Origin: Nicotiana tabacum
Taxonomy: Eukaryota > Streptophyta > Magnoliopsida > Solanales > Solanaceae
DNA: 64,000 bases
Assembly (NCBI RefSeq): GCF_000715075.1
Contig: NC_134101.1
Coordinates: forward strand, 148,961,084-149,025,083
Reading direction: 5' to 3'
Part shown: positions 1 through 11,590 of the stretch, piece after piece
Layout: each line of letters starts with the position of its first letter
Numbering within the stretch: position 1 is the stretch's first letter
Notes under the pieces: model-generated
The model's input: the letters and a program-made list of their open reading frames with translations, nothing else
Databases searched by the model: none
What the model was told of the DNA's origin: nothing
Position numbers and translations under genes: made by a program

Positions 1-792
1 TTCTTCATCTATTTCTTTGTTTTCTTCTCTAATTATGAGTAGCTAGACCCATAAGCTAGGGTTGTGGCTCAATCCTAGTGTGGGTAATTGATGGGTCTTG
101 TGTTTTAGGGCTAGGTTGACTATGGGTATTTGATATTTGGGCTAATTTCATGTTTAATTGCTGAATTGGTGGTTGCAAACACTAGTTTATGTTTAGTTGA
201 CTTTGGTTCTTCTTGAGAAAGAGAGCCTAAGTCTCTGAAATTGGTCCAACAAGGAATTGGGGTGTACTCAAGAGATTGATAGCCCCAATTAAAGGGTTAA
301 ACCTAGAGATAGTAATACCCGACTTGAACCTTGATTGCTTGTGCAAATTTGCATACCCAATTGGTCTTGAGAAAGTCAATTCGAGCAAAATCATTCGAAC
401 CACCGAGAAGTGTAGAGGGTGTAGAATCGTGCAACGGTTATATCATACTCTCCAAATATGTCAATCATGCCTTAGACTCAAGTATCCGTCAATTGACCAC
501 CTATGTGAAATTCACTACCCTAGTGCCTTTTAATCATTAGAACTACTCGCAATAGTTTAATCTTAGCTTACTTTAGTTTAATTTAGCATTATAGTTTTAT
601 ATAATTAGAAGTAAATCAAAAACCCATAAATGTTAAGAAGTGCAATTTGGAACACATAAACAACTCTCAATTATATAGACACTCGACTCCAACTTCTAGC
701 TCCCTGTAGAAATCGATCCCGACCTTAATCGGGTAAAATCTTCTTCGACCCTCTTTCGCTACTCAATAGTAGTGCAGGGTTGGCTTCGATTA
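1..792. repeat. Unclassified retroelement-derived fragment
   Basis: No convincing gene is seen here. The segment abuts recognisable LTR sequence that starts at 793 and is absent from the matching place in the 3' LTR (near 33393), so it belongs to something else: an inserted element whose left end lies outside the window, or a rearranged flank. Text near 700-760, with a 'gatcccgaccttaatcggg' stretch, resembles LTR ends I know from plant gypsy elements. That is memory, not a search. The short ORFs at 276-540 have no recognisable domain. Confidence 0.4.
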
Positions 793-2396
793 GCGTGCAC
801 CCTGTGAATTGTGACTCTGTTGTTTCCATGGCACTGTGTAGTGATCCTATTTTGTTGATATCTGTATTTTCACCATGTGATAAAGTAACTGAACTGTCAA
901 TCATGCTATATATCATGTTTAGGCTTTATGCTGATATTGTTAGGACCCATAGTGGTCATTTTTTGCGGTCATCTTACTGATTTCATTGTTATTTTGTACT
1001 CAGTCATATTCATGCATTCATATCATTTCTCAATCTCAATTGTTGTTTATTGATACATCAATCATTATTGTCAGGCTGGTTTCATAACATTGTGAGCCCA
1101 TGAATGAGACTGGAGAGATTGATGATTGTGTGAGGCCGAGGGCATGAGTGAGAGTGATACTATAGGATCGGGCTACACGCCACAGCATGATATATTGATT
1201 ATATTTTATGGGATCGGGCTGCATGCCACAGCGATATAGTGCTTGGGCTAAAGGAGCCCCACTAAAGTCTGCACACCCACAGTGAGCGCAGTTGATTATA
1301 TATTTATATATAGATCGGGTTGCACGCCGCAACGAGTATTATGGCTATTTATATATATGGATTGGGTTGCACGTCGGCAACGAGCCTTATGGCTATATAC
1401 ATGTGGATTGGGTTGCACGCCGCAACAAGCCTTATGACTATATATATGTGTGGATCGGGTTGCACGCCGCAACGAGTATTGTATAGTGTTGAGTGATTGA
1501 GTGTGCTGAGTGTTGACCACGGTAAGAGAGAAATACAAGATAGTGAGATTGAGTACTCTGAGAGTGTGAGTACATGATCTTATCACTGAGAGGCATTGCA
1601 TTTGCCACGCATACTTGAGATACATGCATAGAGATGCATTTCCTTTTATTGCCCATTTTTGGTGACGTTCATGATTTTACCTGTATCTTGACATGTAGGC
1701 ATAGAGATTTACTTTCTTCATGCTATCTGAAATTGAAACATTTACCTGATGAAAGGTTTTTGGGAAAAATTACAGTTTTCAAACTCACTCATATTTTTGA
1801 CGATTTCGGTAAAGGATTTGGGTTTTCACTGATATACTTGACAAGCTGAACTATTTTTGGAAAACTATGAAAAGGCTGAGCATTTTATCTCTGAGTTACT
1901 TCTTTATTTAGTTTCTTTACACTGTTATGATCTACTATTGGTTATTAGTGTTGGATCGGACCCATATTTTAGCTCGTCACTACTTTCAACCTAAGGTTTG
2001 GTTTGTTACTTAGCAGTATATGGGGTCGGTTGTACTGATACTACAGTTCTGCATATTGCGTGTAGATGTTGGATGTTGTTGTTGCTGTGTTCGATGGTCG
2101 CTGGATTTGAAGGTGTAGTTGCAGCTGCCTCTTGTTCATGGTAGCCTTAGATTTATAAAACTCTATTTATGTACTTTTCAAAACAGAAGATGTATTTACT
2201 TCATTTTAGCTTTGTAAACTCTATTCTTAGAAGCTCATGATTGGTACTACTAGTTCTTGGGAAATGTATAAGTTTCAGATAATTTCTTCCCTTTAGTTGT
2301 TTTATTAATTTCATTGGAAATGGATAATTGTTAAATGGCTTAGCTAGCGGGTTGGGTTAGATGGCATCACAACTAGTTGGATTTTGGGTTGTGACA
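793..2396 (+). mobile_element. Partial 5' LTR of outer non-coding gypsy-like element
   Basis: This 1.6-kb segment aligns throughout with 33393-35000, the distal half of the 3' LTR. It ends in GTGACA and is followed three bases later by a tRNA-Met-type primer binding site, which fixes it as the right end of a 5' LTR. The left half of the LTR, about 1.7 kb in the 3' copy, is missing and replaced by unrelated sequence before 793. The internal minisatellite at 1160-1485 is shared with the 3' LTR. Confidence 0.85.
1160..1485. repeat. LTR minisatellite, about 47-bp units
   Basis: Four units starting near 1312, 1360, 1406 and 1453 share the core GATCGGGTTGCACGCCGCAA followed by a TATAT-rich spacer. 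Two more diverged cores lie at about 1166 and 1210. The same array, with independent substitutions, is in the 3' LTR at 33760-34080. Confidence 0.85.
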
Positions 2397-2399
2397 AAT

Positions 2400-2412
2400 T
2401 GGTATCAGAGCT
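2400..2412 (+). other. Primer binding site (tRNA-iMet type) of outer element
   Basis: TGGTATCAGAGCT begins three bases after the LTR end at 2396. This is the usual plant initiator tRNA-Met PBS and marks the start of the internal region of the outer element. Confidence 0.85.
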
Positions 2413-3450
2413 CTAGGTTCATAGGTTCTACAAGTCATGAGCAAGTTTATAGTAGAGTGTTACAGATCGGTATGATGACGTCCATACCTATCTTCGAGAG
2501 GCTACGGGGCATTGAGGATATACTTCCCATCTTTCTTTCCTTATCGTGCAGCATTGATTCAGCTTTAAGCATAATCCTTTGAATTCTTTCCATGTACTCG
2601 TATGCGCACATGAGCGCTCGGTATCAACTATGCATCGATGGCTTGTGATTCCATGGATGAGGTGTGAGATATGATTTCAGTGCGTTGATGATGGGCTAGT
2701 CTGGAGGACTTGAGGTCGGGTTTTGACTACAGCTTGAGCTTAGAGATGTTGATTGTGTGAGCACGTGCTTTTGGACTTATACGTCCGGTAGTGTCCCTAT
2801 TAGTGGAATTTGTGGCTCGATGAGTGGTAAGATGGCTATATGATGAGTATAATGTGACTGCGGGATATGTACAGATGGATTTAGTGTGACGAGAAGAGTT
2901 TGCTTGAGATGTAAAAAGGACTATCGGATGCTTGATTTCAGTCTTGATGGGACACATAGTTTCGAGTTATGAGTATATTGGAAGGTCTTTCATGTTGTTC
3001 AATTATGGGACGAATAGGATTCTCATGTCTTGTTAATGAGTTCAGAATCAAGAAGATTAAGTGATTGCATAATGGTTACGACTGTAGAAGGGTATAGAGA
3101 GATGTCAGCTTGAGGCAAAGCATGTGGGTTATCTCCTATAGAGTGTCCTGAGGGTTGTGTGATCCCTATGTTATTTTGTAGCGAGTTCTCTTTTACCAGT
3201 GAATTATATGTGTTGCAATTTGAGTTTGGATCGCTTATGAGAGTGGGCTTGAGTGTTACAAGGGTGAATGTGAGATTTGCAGATGATTTGAAATATTGGA
3301 TGGTTTGTGTTGCATGAGCTTATGAAGGATTTAGTTGAATCTCACTATGGTATTATGGCAGTAATAGAGTATGGGCATTGTGAGCTATTATATGTTTTAA
3401 TCTATGGCTTTGATCCAAGTGGGGGAGTCTGCTATTGATAAGTTGATTAC
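2413..3450. mobile_element. Outer element internal region, left part, non-coding
   Basis: About 1 kb between the PBS and the Ogre insertion. No gag, protease or RT motif is visible in any frame and stops are dense. It continues at 26200 after removal of the inserted element and one copy of its target duplication. Long LTRs plus a short non-coding interior fit a large retrotransposon derivative (LARD) mobilised in trans. That last point is inference. Confidence 0.65.
3446..3450. repeat. Target site duplication ATTAC, left
   Basis: ATTAC directly precedes the 5' LTR and recurs directly after the 3' LTR at 26195-26199. The 5-bp duplication pairs the two LTRs as one insertion. Confidence 0.9.
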
Positions 3451-4206
3451 TGTGAGTACGTGATTTTTGCCTCACAAGAATTACTCCAAAAAGAAATCAC
3501 AAATAATTTTTTCTTTGTGTGCAAGTTTGAATTTTTCGTGGCATTTTATCTATGCATATTTATTTTATTCTAATTAAAGAAAAATACAAAAAAAAATAAT
3601 ATGTAGGTGCATGTGCATTTAGGAATTAATGTTGCATTTTTACAATTAATTAATCATTGGTTTATATAAAAGGATAAAATACAAAAATACATTTAGGAAT
3701 TAATTAACCATAATTTGGTTAAAAGAAAATCACAAAAATATGCATATGTGTTTCTTGTCATTGTGTTGATTTTATTTAATGTTTAATTTGTGTGTAATTT
3801 TATTTTTGATTTTACAATTTATTTAGGATTTTTTGTTTAATTTTTGTAATTAAAGAAAAAGGGGAAATGGGTAAAGTAGTAAGGAAATTCGGATTGGGCC
3901 AGGTGAAAAATTCAGGCCCAAACCTCATCCCTAACCCAATCCAGACCAGCTGGTCTCAGAGACGGACGAAACGACGTAGTATGATGATGAAACTACCTCG
4001 TTTCGTCACCCGTCAATCTCAGCCGTTCAATCACCCAATCCAACAGTCCAAGATCCCTTTCAATAACCCGTCTCCAACCCGACCCATTTGTCTCCGGTTC
4101 GAACCGACCCCCAACCAAAATCAAACGACACCATTCCTTTTAAGTGAATTGATCTGGGCCATTGATCTCAGTAGATCGAATGGCCCAGGATCAATTCCCT
4201 CCCCCG

Positions 4207-4213
4207 TATATAA
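4207..4213 (+). promoter_or_regulatory. Putative LTR TATA box
   Basis: TATATAA in a C-rich setting (cccccgtatataagcc), about 757 bp into the LTR. The 3' LTR has the same motif at 22632-22638. It would place the U3/R boundary near 4240. The start site is inferred, not seen. Confidence 0.6.
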
Positions 4214-4805
4214 GCCTAACCCATCACCCCCACGCCCCCTAGGCCATACCCCTCATTCCACCTTTGTCTCTGATCTTCAGAGACCAGATGATCCACCACC
4301 GCTTACCACCATCAACCACCGTTAACCACCCACCGGAAATCGCCTCACGACAGTTCTGGTGGTCCAAACGACCCCAGTTTAACACCCTCGACTCCTCTTG
4401 ACCTCCCCATTCCAAATCCATAACCCATATCCTTCGAATCAGGCCCCAACTCTTCGAATATTAAATCGAAGGTTGGCCTGAAAAACCTCATCTTCTCCGA
4501 TGGCTACCAAATTAACACCACAGCTTCTCCTGACCACTCTCGTCATAAATCTGGTAATAGTTCAGTTTGAATATTCCTGGAACTTCTCAAATCTTCATTT
4601 GAAGATTCGAGCAAAACCTAAAACTGCCCCAACCTACCCCAAAATCATACCAGTTACTCTCCTGACCTCACTCGTAACCAAACCAAGCTTGGTTTGGTTC
4701 GAATCTGCTTAGAAATGATCAAACCCTAAATCTGAGAAAAACGGAACCCTAAATTCCAAATCATGGAATCTGTCAAAAAATTAAAGGAAGGGTTGGGGTC
4801 TAATT

Positions 4806-4851
4806 GACCTTAATCGAAGTGTTCTCAGTTGAGAACACTTCGACTAAGGTC
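4806..4851. other. 22-bp stem hairpin inside the LTR
   Basis: Two 22-nt arms separated by GT are complementary except for one A/C pair. The core arms are CGAAGTGTTCTCA and TGAGAACACTTCG. It is identical at 23145-23190 in the other LTR and lies roughly 0.6 kb downstream of the TATA box, so probably within the transcribed part of the LTR. Confidence 0.9.
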
Positions 4852-7800
4852 TGTTCGATCTCAAAGTGTCTGAATCCGAGTTTCGAGCCTAGGTCCGTAT
4901 AGTTCTGGTATTATGAGGTATTTCTTCTTCTTTCCTTTGTATTTGTTCATTTTTTTAAACCTTTGTGTATCTGTTTATTTGTTGTATCGTTTTTAAAATT
5001 CTTTTGGTCAATTGACTCTGTTCATATCCAATTGACCTTTTATTTGGCCTGATTCTGTCATTTGTTTGCATTTGCTTTAATTGTTATGTGTTATAAATTG
5101 TGTAATCAATTCATAAGTTGCATCGATTAATTAACTTCTTGTTAGTCTATGATTTCGCCAATAACACTGTTTGCCTATTGCTTTGTTACTGACTTGATTA
5201 GTGTCAATTGTAATACGTAATCGATTAATTAAGCTTCGTCGATTAGGTCGTTCGTATAGTTTGAATCATTCGGCATTCTGTTATTTATAGTTTTCAAATT
5301 GTCCCCTTTATGTTGTGTTTGGTCCTTTTTCTCTTCGTTTTTCATCATCTTTCTGCATATGAATGCCTTTTATTCTTGTTCAATGTGTTTACAATATTCA
5401 TATGTTTTCTTGATTAGGTTTTGTGTTAGTTTATTCCTGTATATATGCCAAGTGTTACCTTAGTTAGTTCAATATGGTTATTTCCTGATTCAATGGTCTT
5501 TATTCTGATGCTACTCGATATGATTTGAGTCCTGGCTTGAAATGTTGTTTGAATTTGATAATTTGAAATGGTTATAGCTGTTAGTCAGAGGTAGTTTTAG
5601 ATAAGTATTAGATTAAACAGATTTTATAATTAAAAGTTGTAGTACAGTTGAAATTGTGTTAAGAAGTCAGTAATATCAAAGGGTTTTCAAGGGTGATTTA
5701 GAAGTGAAATAGTTAGGATTATACTTTATTGTTAGTGATTTGCTAATTGGGGTATTATTTAATGCACTAATGGGAAACAAAAGGGAATGGGGGCTGAAAT
5801 TAAGGAAAAACCTTCCTTAGTGGGATTTTAAGTGGAAAATTCAGACTTAGTGGGATTTTAGTGGAAAATTCTGATTTCAATAAGAAAAGGGGGTCGGGCA
5901 GTAAGTTGAAAAGGGGGCAGATTTGTATAAAAGGGTTGGGGGACTGATTTTAAAAGAAAAAGAGGAATCAGTAGAGAAAAAAAAAGAATTCTGGAACAAA
6001 GAACTCTAATATTCAGAAAAATCAAAATTTGTGCATTAAGAGCTAGAGTTAAAGTATTAAGGCTGAACTTTTGCATTCAAAGTTTCAGGCTGTTTTCCTT
6101 GAAGTGTTTGATAAAAACAGAAAACTGCTGTTTCATTGGATCTGTTTGTGTTTAGCTTTGGTATTGCTGGGCTTTTCAGTTTAGTATTTCCTGGGTTTAT
6201 TGGTTGTTGCTGCTGCTGTGTTGCTGTATATGCTACTGATGTGTTTCTGCACTGATCTTCCCCTTTTCTTCTTTTGTCCATACCAGGTACACTTCTACAA
6301 ATCATTTTGATATACACTTTGAAGATGAAAATGAGATGCAGAATTTTAGCATGTTTTAGATAGACTTTAATTATGTTGTTAAATGAATGTTAGACATTTG
6401 TATAAGTATGACTATTTCTTCTATAAGATCATGTTATTAGCAATAAGTGATAAGTAACTTTAGATTGTGGAATTGAATTCTTTGAAAAATATGAGCATTA
6501 ATTAGTATAATATGTGTGTTTAATTTGAGTAAGATGTAGGTATTTTGAACTCTTTAGTCTCGCGTGAGTTTCATAGTTAAATAATATCATTTTGTTAATG
6601 TGTGTCATCAAATACCTTAGTTCGGAATCATTTGGGCAAATAATCCATGTAGGATATCAATTTTATATTGGTTGGTTAACAAAAATCTAGTTTTGAAATC
6701 GTAATTTTGTAATTGTTGAATCTTTAAATAACAAAGACCCGCAAATTTAGGCAAACATAGGGACTCTTAACTTGTATAATTAGCAGGTTTAGTATATTTG
6801 AAGAAGTGAATCAATATAGCAAGGCTAAGAGCATTAATCCAATAGACATGAGTCGAGTTCAAAAAATGAGTTAATATTGAAGTTCAAAAGAGCATTAGCG
6901 ATTAAAGTTAATTCTAGTTGCCAATATTTGTAAGTAATTAATACCCATGGTTTGTTCATTTAACAAAATGGGTTTAGGATAGTTATAAGACGTTTAGCTT
7001 TTTTACTGCTTGTCAATTTTGTACTTTATTTATAATTTCAGCTTTGGTGATATTTACTTTTCAACAATGGTCGTAAGTTGGTAAATAATAAACAACGGAC
7101 CGATTAAGCATGTAATTAATTAGGATTTTTATTTTATTTTTATAGACTAATTTAAATAGAAATGTAGTCACTTTAGGTCCTTAAAATAAAGGAGGCGTGT
7201 CTTGCCACAGTAAATCACAAATTGCAGGGCCCTCAATAAAAGGACTCAATAACCGGATAGACTTTGGAGTTGGCCGTCTAATGAATTTTCATGGCCTCCT
7301 CCGAAAACAACAATACGCTAGTCACTCTAGGCGCGTCTTTAATAAATTATTTTTTTAAATACGGGTGCGCATTCATGTGGCCCAAAATCCAAATTCCGAC
7401 GGAGTCGAAATGTGTCGATAACCACTGGTGCATTGACTGTGACGTGGTTCGAGATACGTTTTCACAACGTTGCAATTCTTCGTAAAATAATAACAATAAT
7501 AAAATTGATAAAGGCGGTTCAAAGTTAAAATTTGCATATAAGTTCTTAATTGTTAAAATCAGATAAAATAAGCCAAATATAACAGTTGAGCGACCGTGCT
7601 AGAACCACGGAACTCGGGAATGCCTAACACCTTCTCCCGGGTTAACAGAATTCCTTATCCGGATTTCTGGTTCACGGACTTTTCAACAGAGTCAATCTTT
7701 TCCTCGATTCAGGATTCAACCAGTGACTTGGGACACCACAAATCTCCCAAGAGGCGACTCTGAATTACATAAACAAATCCCGTTTCTATTGTCCTTTAAT

Positions 7801-7857
7801 TGAAAAAACTCCCTTATACCCTATGGGGTGTAGGAAAAAAATGAGGTGTGACAGCTT

Positions 7858-7875
7858 TGGCGACTCTACTGAGGA
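7858..7875 (+). other. Primer binding site of Ogre-like element
   Basis: TGGCGACTCTACTGAGGA starts 4 nt after the 5' LTR. TGG matches the CCA end of a tRNA. I recall that Ogre elements use a tRNA-Arg primer, but the tRNA identity was not checked. Confidence 0.75.
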
Positions 7876-9040
7876 GATAAAGTCTTACCCAGAACTACCG
7901 GTTCAGGGTTAGAAATTCGAGCTTGATAAATTGTTGTATTTTGGCTTTATTATCTGATTTCTCATATGATCTGTGCTTAATATGCAAAATGTTGCTTACT
8001 ACTGCTTTGATATTATTTGAACTGTACATATAAACTGTGTCGAAACCCTTCTCTTCTTACCTCAGGGGATGTGCTTACTGGTTGAGGCTCCCTATTCTGT
8101 TAGTGTCATACCCTAAATAAAAGAGGCTCGGAAAGTTTCTAAGTCGGCTGGCCTTTTGATTCCCGGAAAAGAGCTACTTCCTCAACTCGAGTTGTCCGCT
8201 CGGGTGCACTGTCTAGAACATATACCCCGGTTGAACCTAGAATAACTTGACTTCATGCCGGATCCCTAGTAGGAACGTTTATTTGCATCATGCTGCATTT
8301 GGCTTAGGGGACTCAACACAGGGGTTGGGTCCGTCTAGCACAAGCAACCTAAAGTGAAAAAGACCATCGTGCTGCATCTTGTTTGTTTTGCATATTTATT
8401 TGCTTCAGATCTGCATGCTGACCGGCTTCTGAAATAGGGAATTTTTTTCAAAAAAAAATTTTGTGAAAAAAAAAAGAGAAGTGAAAAAAGAAAAGAAAAA
8501 AGGAGTATATAGCAGTATAGGGAGATAACTACTTATTTTTTTTAAGGAAAAAAAAAACAATAGCCAAGTAGTGTCAAAACCCTGCCAAAATTTTGAATTT
8601 TTTTTAGTTTGATTTATTGGGAAAGAAAGGAATATTGTTTACAAAGTTCAGTTTATGGGCGAACTACGCTGGTTTGATTCTCACAGGGAGTGAGATACGT
8701 AGGCAACCCTCGTCGGGTCCAACCGCCCATTTTGCAAAAATAGCCAAAGAAAAAAAAAAGAGGTGTCAAAATTTTAATTTTTTGTCATAGAATCGGGTGA
8801 TGCCGTTTTTATTAAAAAATAGCCGAATGTTCCCAAAAGGAATGCCGGAAGGCTGACTTTGTATAAATGGCCCCTTCTGTCATTTTTTTTATTGGTTAAC
8901 TCGCACAACCTTAAAATCTTCGTCCCTGAAGTGCTGAAAGGTCGTGTTCGGAAGATCTATTTTTTTTTTAGGAAAAATGATCAAATCGTTTTGAGTCAAA
9001 TAAATTTTCTTTTGTTTAATCATATTAATAAATGTGCAGA
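7876..9040 (+). other. Untranslated leader of Ogre-like element
   Basis: About 1.2 kb between PBS and ORF1. No gene is visible. It contains A-rich stretches (8440-8560, 8735-8790) and the first hairpin module at 8661-8722. Confidence 0.7.
8661..8722 (+). ncRNA. Structured junction module, copy 1 (ahead of ORF1)
   Basis: GAACTACG opens the module. CTACG (8664-8668) pairs with CGTAG (8698-8702). Inside, TCTCAC (8679-8684) pairs with GTGAGA (8690-8695) around loop AGGGA. A third small hairpin follows: ACCC (8706-8709), loop, GGGT (8715-8718). Related copies are at 11263-11323 and 18987-19040. The inner stems differ in sequence but remain paired. Function is unknown. Confidence 0.7.
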
Positions 9041-11089
9041 ATGAGCACGACTCAAAATGAACCTTTTTCAATCATGAATAAAATCCCCCTCTAGTTGCGG
9101 CTATGGTGGAATGATTTAGGCAAAGAAGGGCATGACGAAAACAAGAAACATCTGAAAGGTCTCACGAGTTTGTTGGATATCAGGCCTCGAGGAGATATTA
9201 TAAGGGCACTGGTCCCTTACTGGGACCCTGCGCACAATGTCTTCCACTTCTCGGACTTTGAACTCACCCCAACTTTAGAGGAAATAGCAGGGTACATCGG
9301 CAGTGTTGAGGTTCCGTTGAAGCATAAATAACTGGTTTCTCCAAGAGCCGTAGCAGTGCACCGGTTTTTGGACTCGTTAAAGATAGTCAGAACAATCCAT
9401 AACCCTGATTTGGCAAAAGGTTTTTGCACTTTGAGCTTCATATACCAAAGATACGGCCACATAGGAGGATTCGACAAGCCAGAAAACAAGTTGTGCAGCA
9501 AAAGTAACCGTCGAAAGTGGGATGAACATAGACGGGTTGCTTTCATGATAACCTTCTTGGGGCTTTTACTGTTCCTAAGAAAAGACAGGAATATTGACAT
9601 AAAGATAGCTGGGGTCGTCAGTACTTTGCTCACTCAAAAGGATAGCACGCTTGCGCCCATGATTGTATCTGATATATTCCGAGCTCTCACGGCCTGCAAA
9701 GCCGGAGGAAACTTTTTCGAAGGGTGTAACTTGTTATTGCAAATATGGATGACCGAACACCTATGTCACCGAGCCCAGTTCCTGAGCCATGGATCTTCTG
9801 AAAAGACCTGCATAGAGGAGTTCTACACCAGAATTAATGAGGTCCGCCTACCTGAAGGAGTCTCGGCATGGACCTCATATTTCCGGACCCTCAACGCCAG
9901 TCAAATACAGTGGACACTGGGATGGTTACCGATCGACGAAGTCATATACATGCCAGCAGCTAGGCCCCATTTTCTCTTGATGGGACTTAAGAGCATTCAA
10001 CCTTATGCGCCGTATCGGGTTTTGAGGCAACTTGGGAGGTGTCAGATAGTGCCGAAAGATGAGGATCTAAGCACCCAAGTGATTGAGATCAGTCCCGATG
10101 GCCAGTTTCCTGAAGCAAGGGTCCGCCAGATTTGGAGCCAATGTCAACACTTAGAGGCAAATACTTGTGTACTGAATCAGGCAAGAGGGGAAGTTTCACC
10201 CGGATATCAGGCTTGGTACAAAGGGAAAATGTTGTCTGGAAGGCCGGCTAAAAGACCTCACCTTCAAGAATTTGCCAAGTCCTCACAAGAGCATTGGGAC
10301 TGGTTAACCAAAGAACAAGACTATCTTGCCGAAATAGGCAAGCTGAAACAACAGATTAAGGATCTAAAATTTGAAAACAATGTGCAGGTTGCTGCCGACG
10401 AAGGAGAAAAGAACAAATTAGCCAAAGAAAGCGAGATCCTCAAAGCTCAAATCCGAAAGATGAAAATGGATGCCGACAACCAATGGAGAAGTCGGGCCGA
10501 TAAAAGGTTGATAGCAGGGTTAAGGAATCAGGTCGCTAAAAGCTGAAAAAACATGGAAAGATCCGAGGCTAGCATAGCAAGAATACGGGCCAGATGGGAA
10601 AAAGGCACAGCAGCACGGAAAAAGCACCTATGGAAAGTGAGAAGGGATTATGAAGGGAGCGTTGCAATATTAAGAGAAATAAATTCCACTCTCAGTGATC
10701 GGGTCTTAAAACAAGCCCGAGATGCTAGAACGGACAGGGAACGCTGCTATGATTCAATAGCCCGAATGGAAGAACAAATGGAGAGGTTCCAAGATCAGCT
10801 CATTGACAACACTCGAGTATTGGGACTAAAGAATCAACGAATAGAACAGTTGTGCATAGAAAGGGATAGAATCAGGGGTAGGATCAATGAGATTGGGCGC
10901 TACATCACCACGAAGTGCCTAGTATGTGAAGAAATGCCCCGTGATACCCTTTTTGCCTCAGTCATGGGTTATGTCCACCGGATCATGGAGGAATTAAAAA
11001 GCTTGCAAAGAGGCCTGACACCAAAACCCGCAGAAAGGCCGAACGATGCCTCGCGGGCACCAAAATTCAAGGCTTTAATATATCCCTAA
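9041..11089 (+). pseudogene. Ogre/Tat ORF1 protein, decayed by three in-frame stops
   Basis: One continuous frame of 683 codons including the final TAA at 11087. It starts at ATG 9041 and is broken only by TAG 9092, TAA 9329 and TGA 10544, with no frameshift. I chose 9041 because the frame continues straight through the TAG into conserved sequence. The N-terminal half (LWWNDLG..., DIRPRGDIIRALVPYWDP) resembles the plant-mobile-domain-like proteins found upstream of gag in Tat/Ogre elements. The C-terminal third (from about 10300) is Lys/Glu/Arg-rich with heptad-like spacing, predicted coiled coil, then CLVCEEM near 10917. The protein's role in the retrotransposon cycle is not known to me. The stops fit C-to-T changes of CAG, CAA and CGA codons. 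Confidence 0.8.
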
Positions 11090-11590
11090 TTCAAGCCTGC
11101 ACGTGTTTGTTTTAAGAGTGTTGTCTACCCCTTTTGTTCTCTTTTCATATCAAACAATGTTAACAGTGTGGATTCTGTATTTCGTTTGTTTTTCTTTCAA
11201 ATGATAGTTTGTAATAGCATATTTTGGTAATAGAATGCAAAATTGTGTCTTACTTATGGCAGAACTACGCCCGGTCTGATTCATGCGGGGACATGATACG
11301 TAGGCAATCTATATAAGATTCGACCACCACTAAAAGATAAAAAGAAAGGGCAAAGTGAATAAATAAAGGACATAAGCCGGAATGACGCATGCAATCGAAG
11401 CAAAAACATGTTAGAAATGGTTAAACTGCCTAGGAACATTGCATTCCCCAATTGCACTATGTGTTAAGCTCTAACGCTAACAAGTTTGTTGTTTATATCA
11501 GAGAAAGAGATTTCAAAACAGTTAGCTCGTTAGAACGTTCTGGCAGATTACCATTACCACACAAGATCAAAAGGGCCCATTCCGGAAAGT
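11090..11590 (+). other. Spacer between ORF1 and gag
   Basis: 500 bp without a reading frame of note. It holds the second hairpin module at 11263-11323. Gag begins at ATG 11591. Confidence 0.7.
11263..11323 (+). ncRNA. Structured junction module, copy 2 (ahead of gag)
   Basis: CTACG (11265-11269) pairs with CGTAG (11299-11303). Inner stem TCATG (11281-11285) pairs with CATGA (11292-11296) around CGGGGA. The following stem is AATCT (11306-11310) with AGATT (11316-11320) around ATATA. The linker from CTACG to the inner stem ends in TGAT, and TA precedes CGTAG, exactly as in copies 1 and 3. Confidence 0.7.

Larger units (their letters stand above)
3451..7853 (+). mobile_element. 5' LTR of Ogre-like element (4403 bp)
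   Basis: Runs from TGTGAGTACG to GTGTGACA. It aligns along its whole length with 21844-26194. Main length differences are a roughly 24-bp segment near 3794 present only in the 3' copy, and a roughly 75-bp segment near 4635-4715 present only in the 5' copy. It contains a TATA box near 4207 and a strong hairpin at 4806-4851. No credible gene lies inside it. Confidence 0.93.

Noticed and set aside
3867..4325. 152-codon open frame in the 5' LTR (and 171 codons at 22292-22807 in the 3' LTR)
   Set aside because: It spans the TATA box of the LTR, differs in length between the two LTRs because of point changes, and shows no domain. C-rich composition explains the openness.
9092..9094. Programmed readthrough of the TAG near the start of ORF1
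   Set aside because: The downstream context (TTG CGG) does not match known readthrough signals, and two more stops follow in the same frame. Point decay is simpler.
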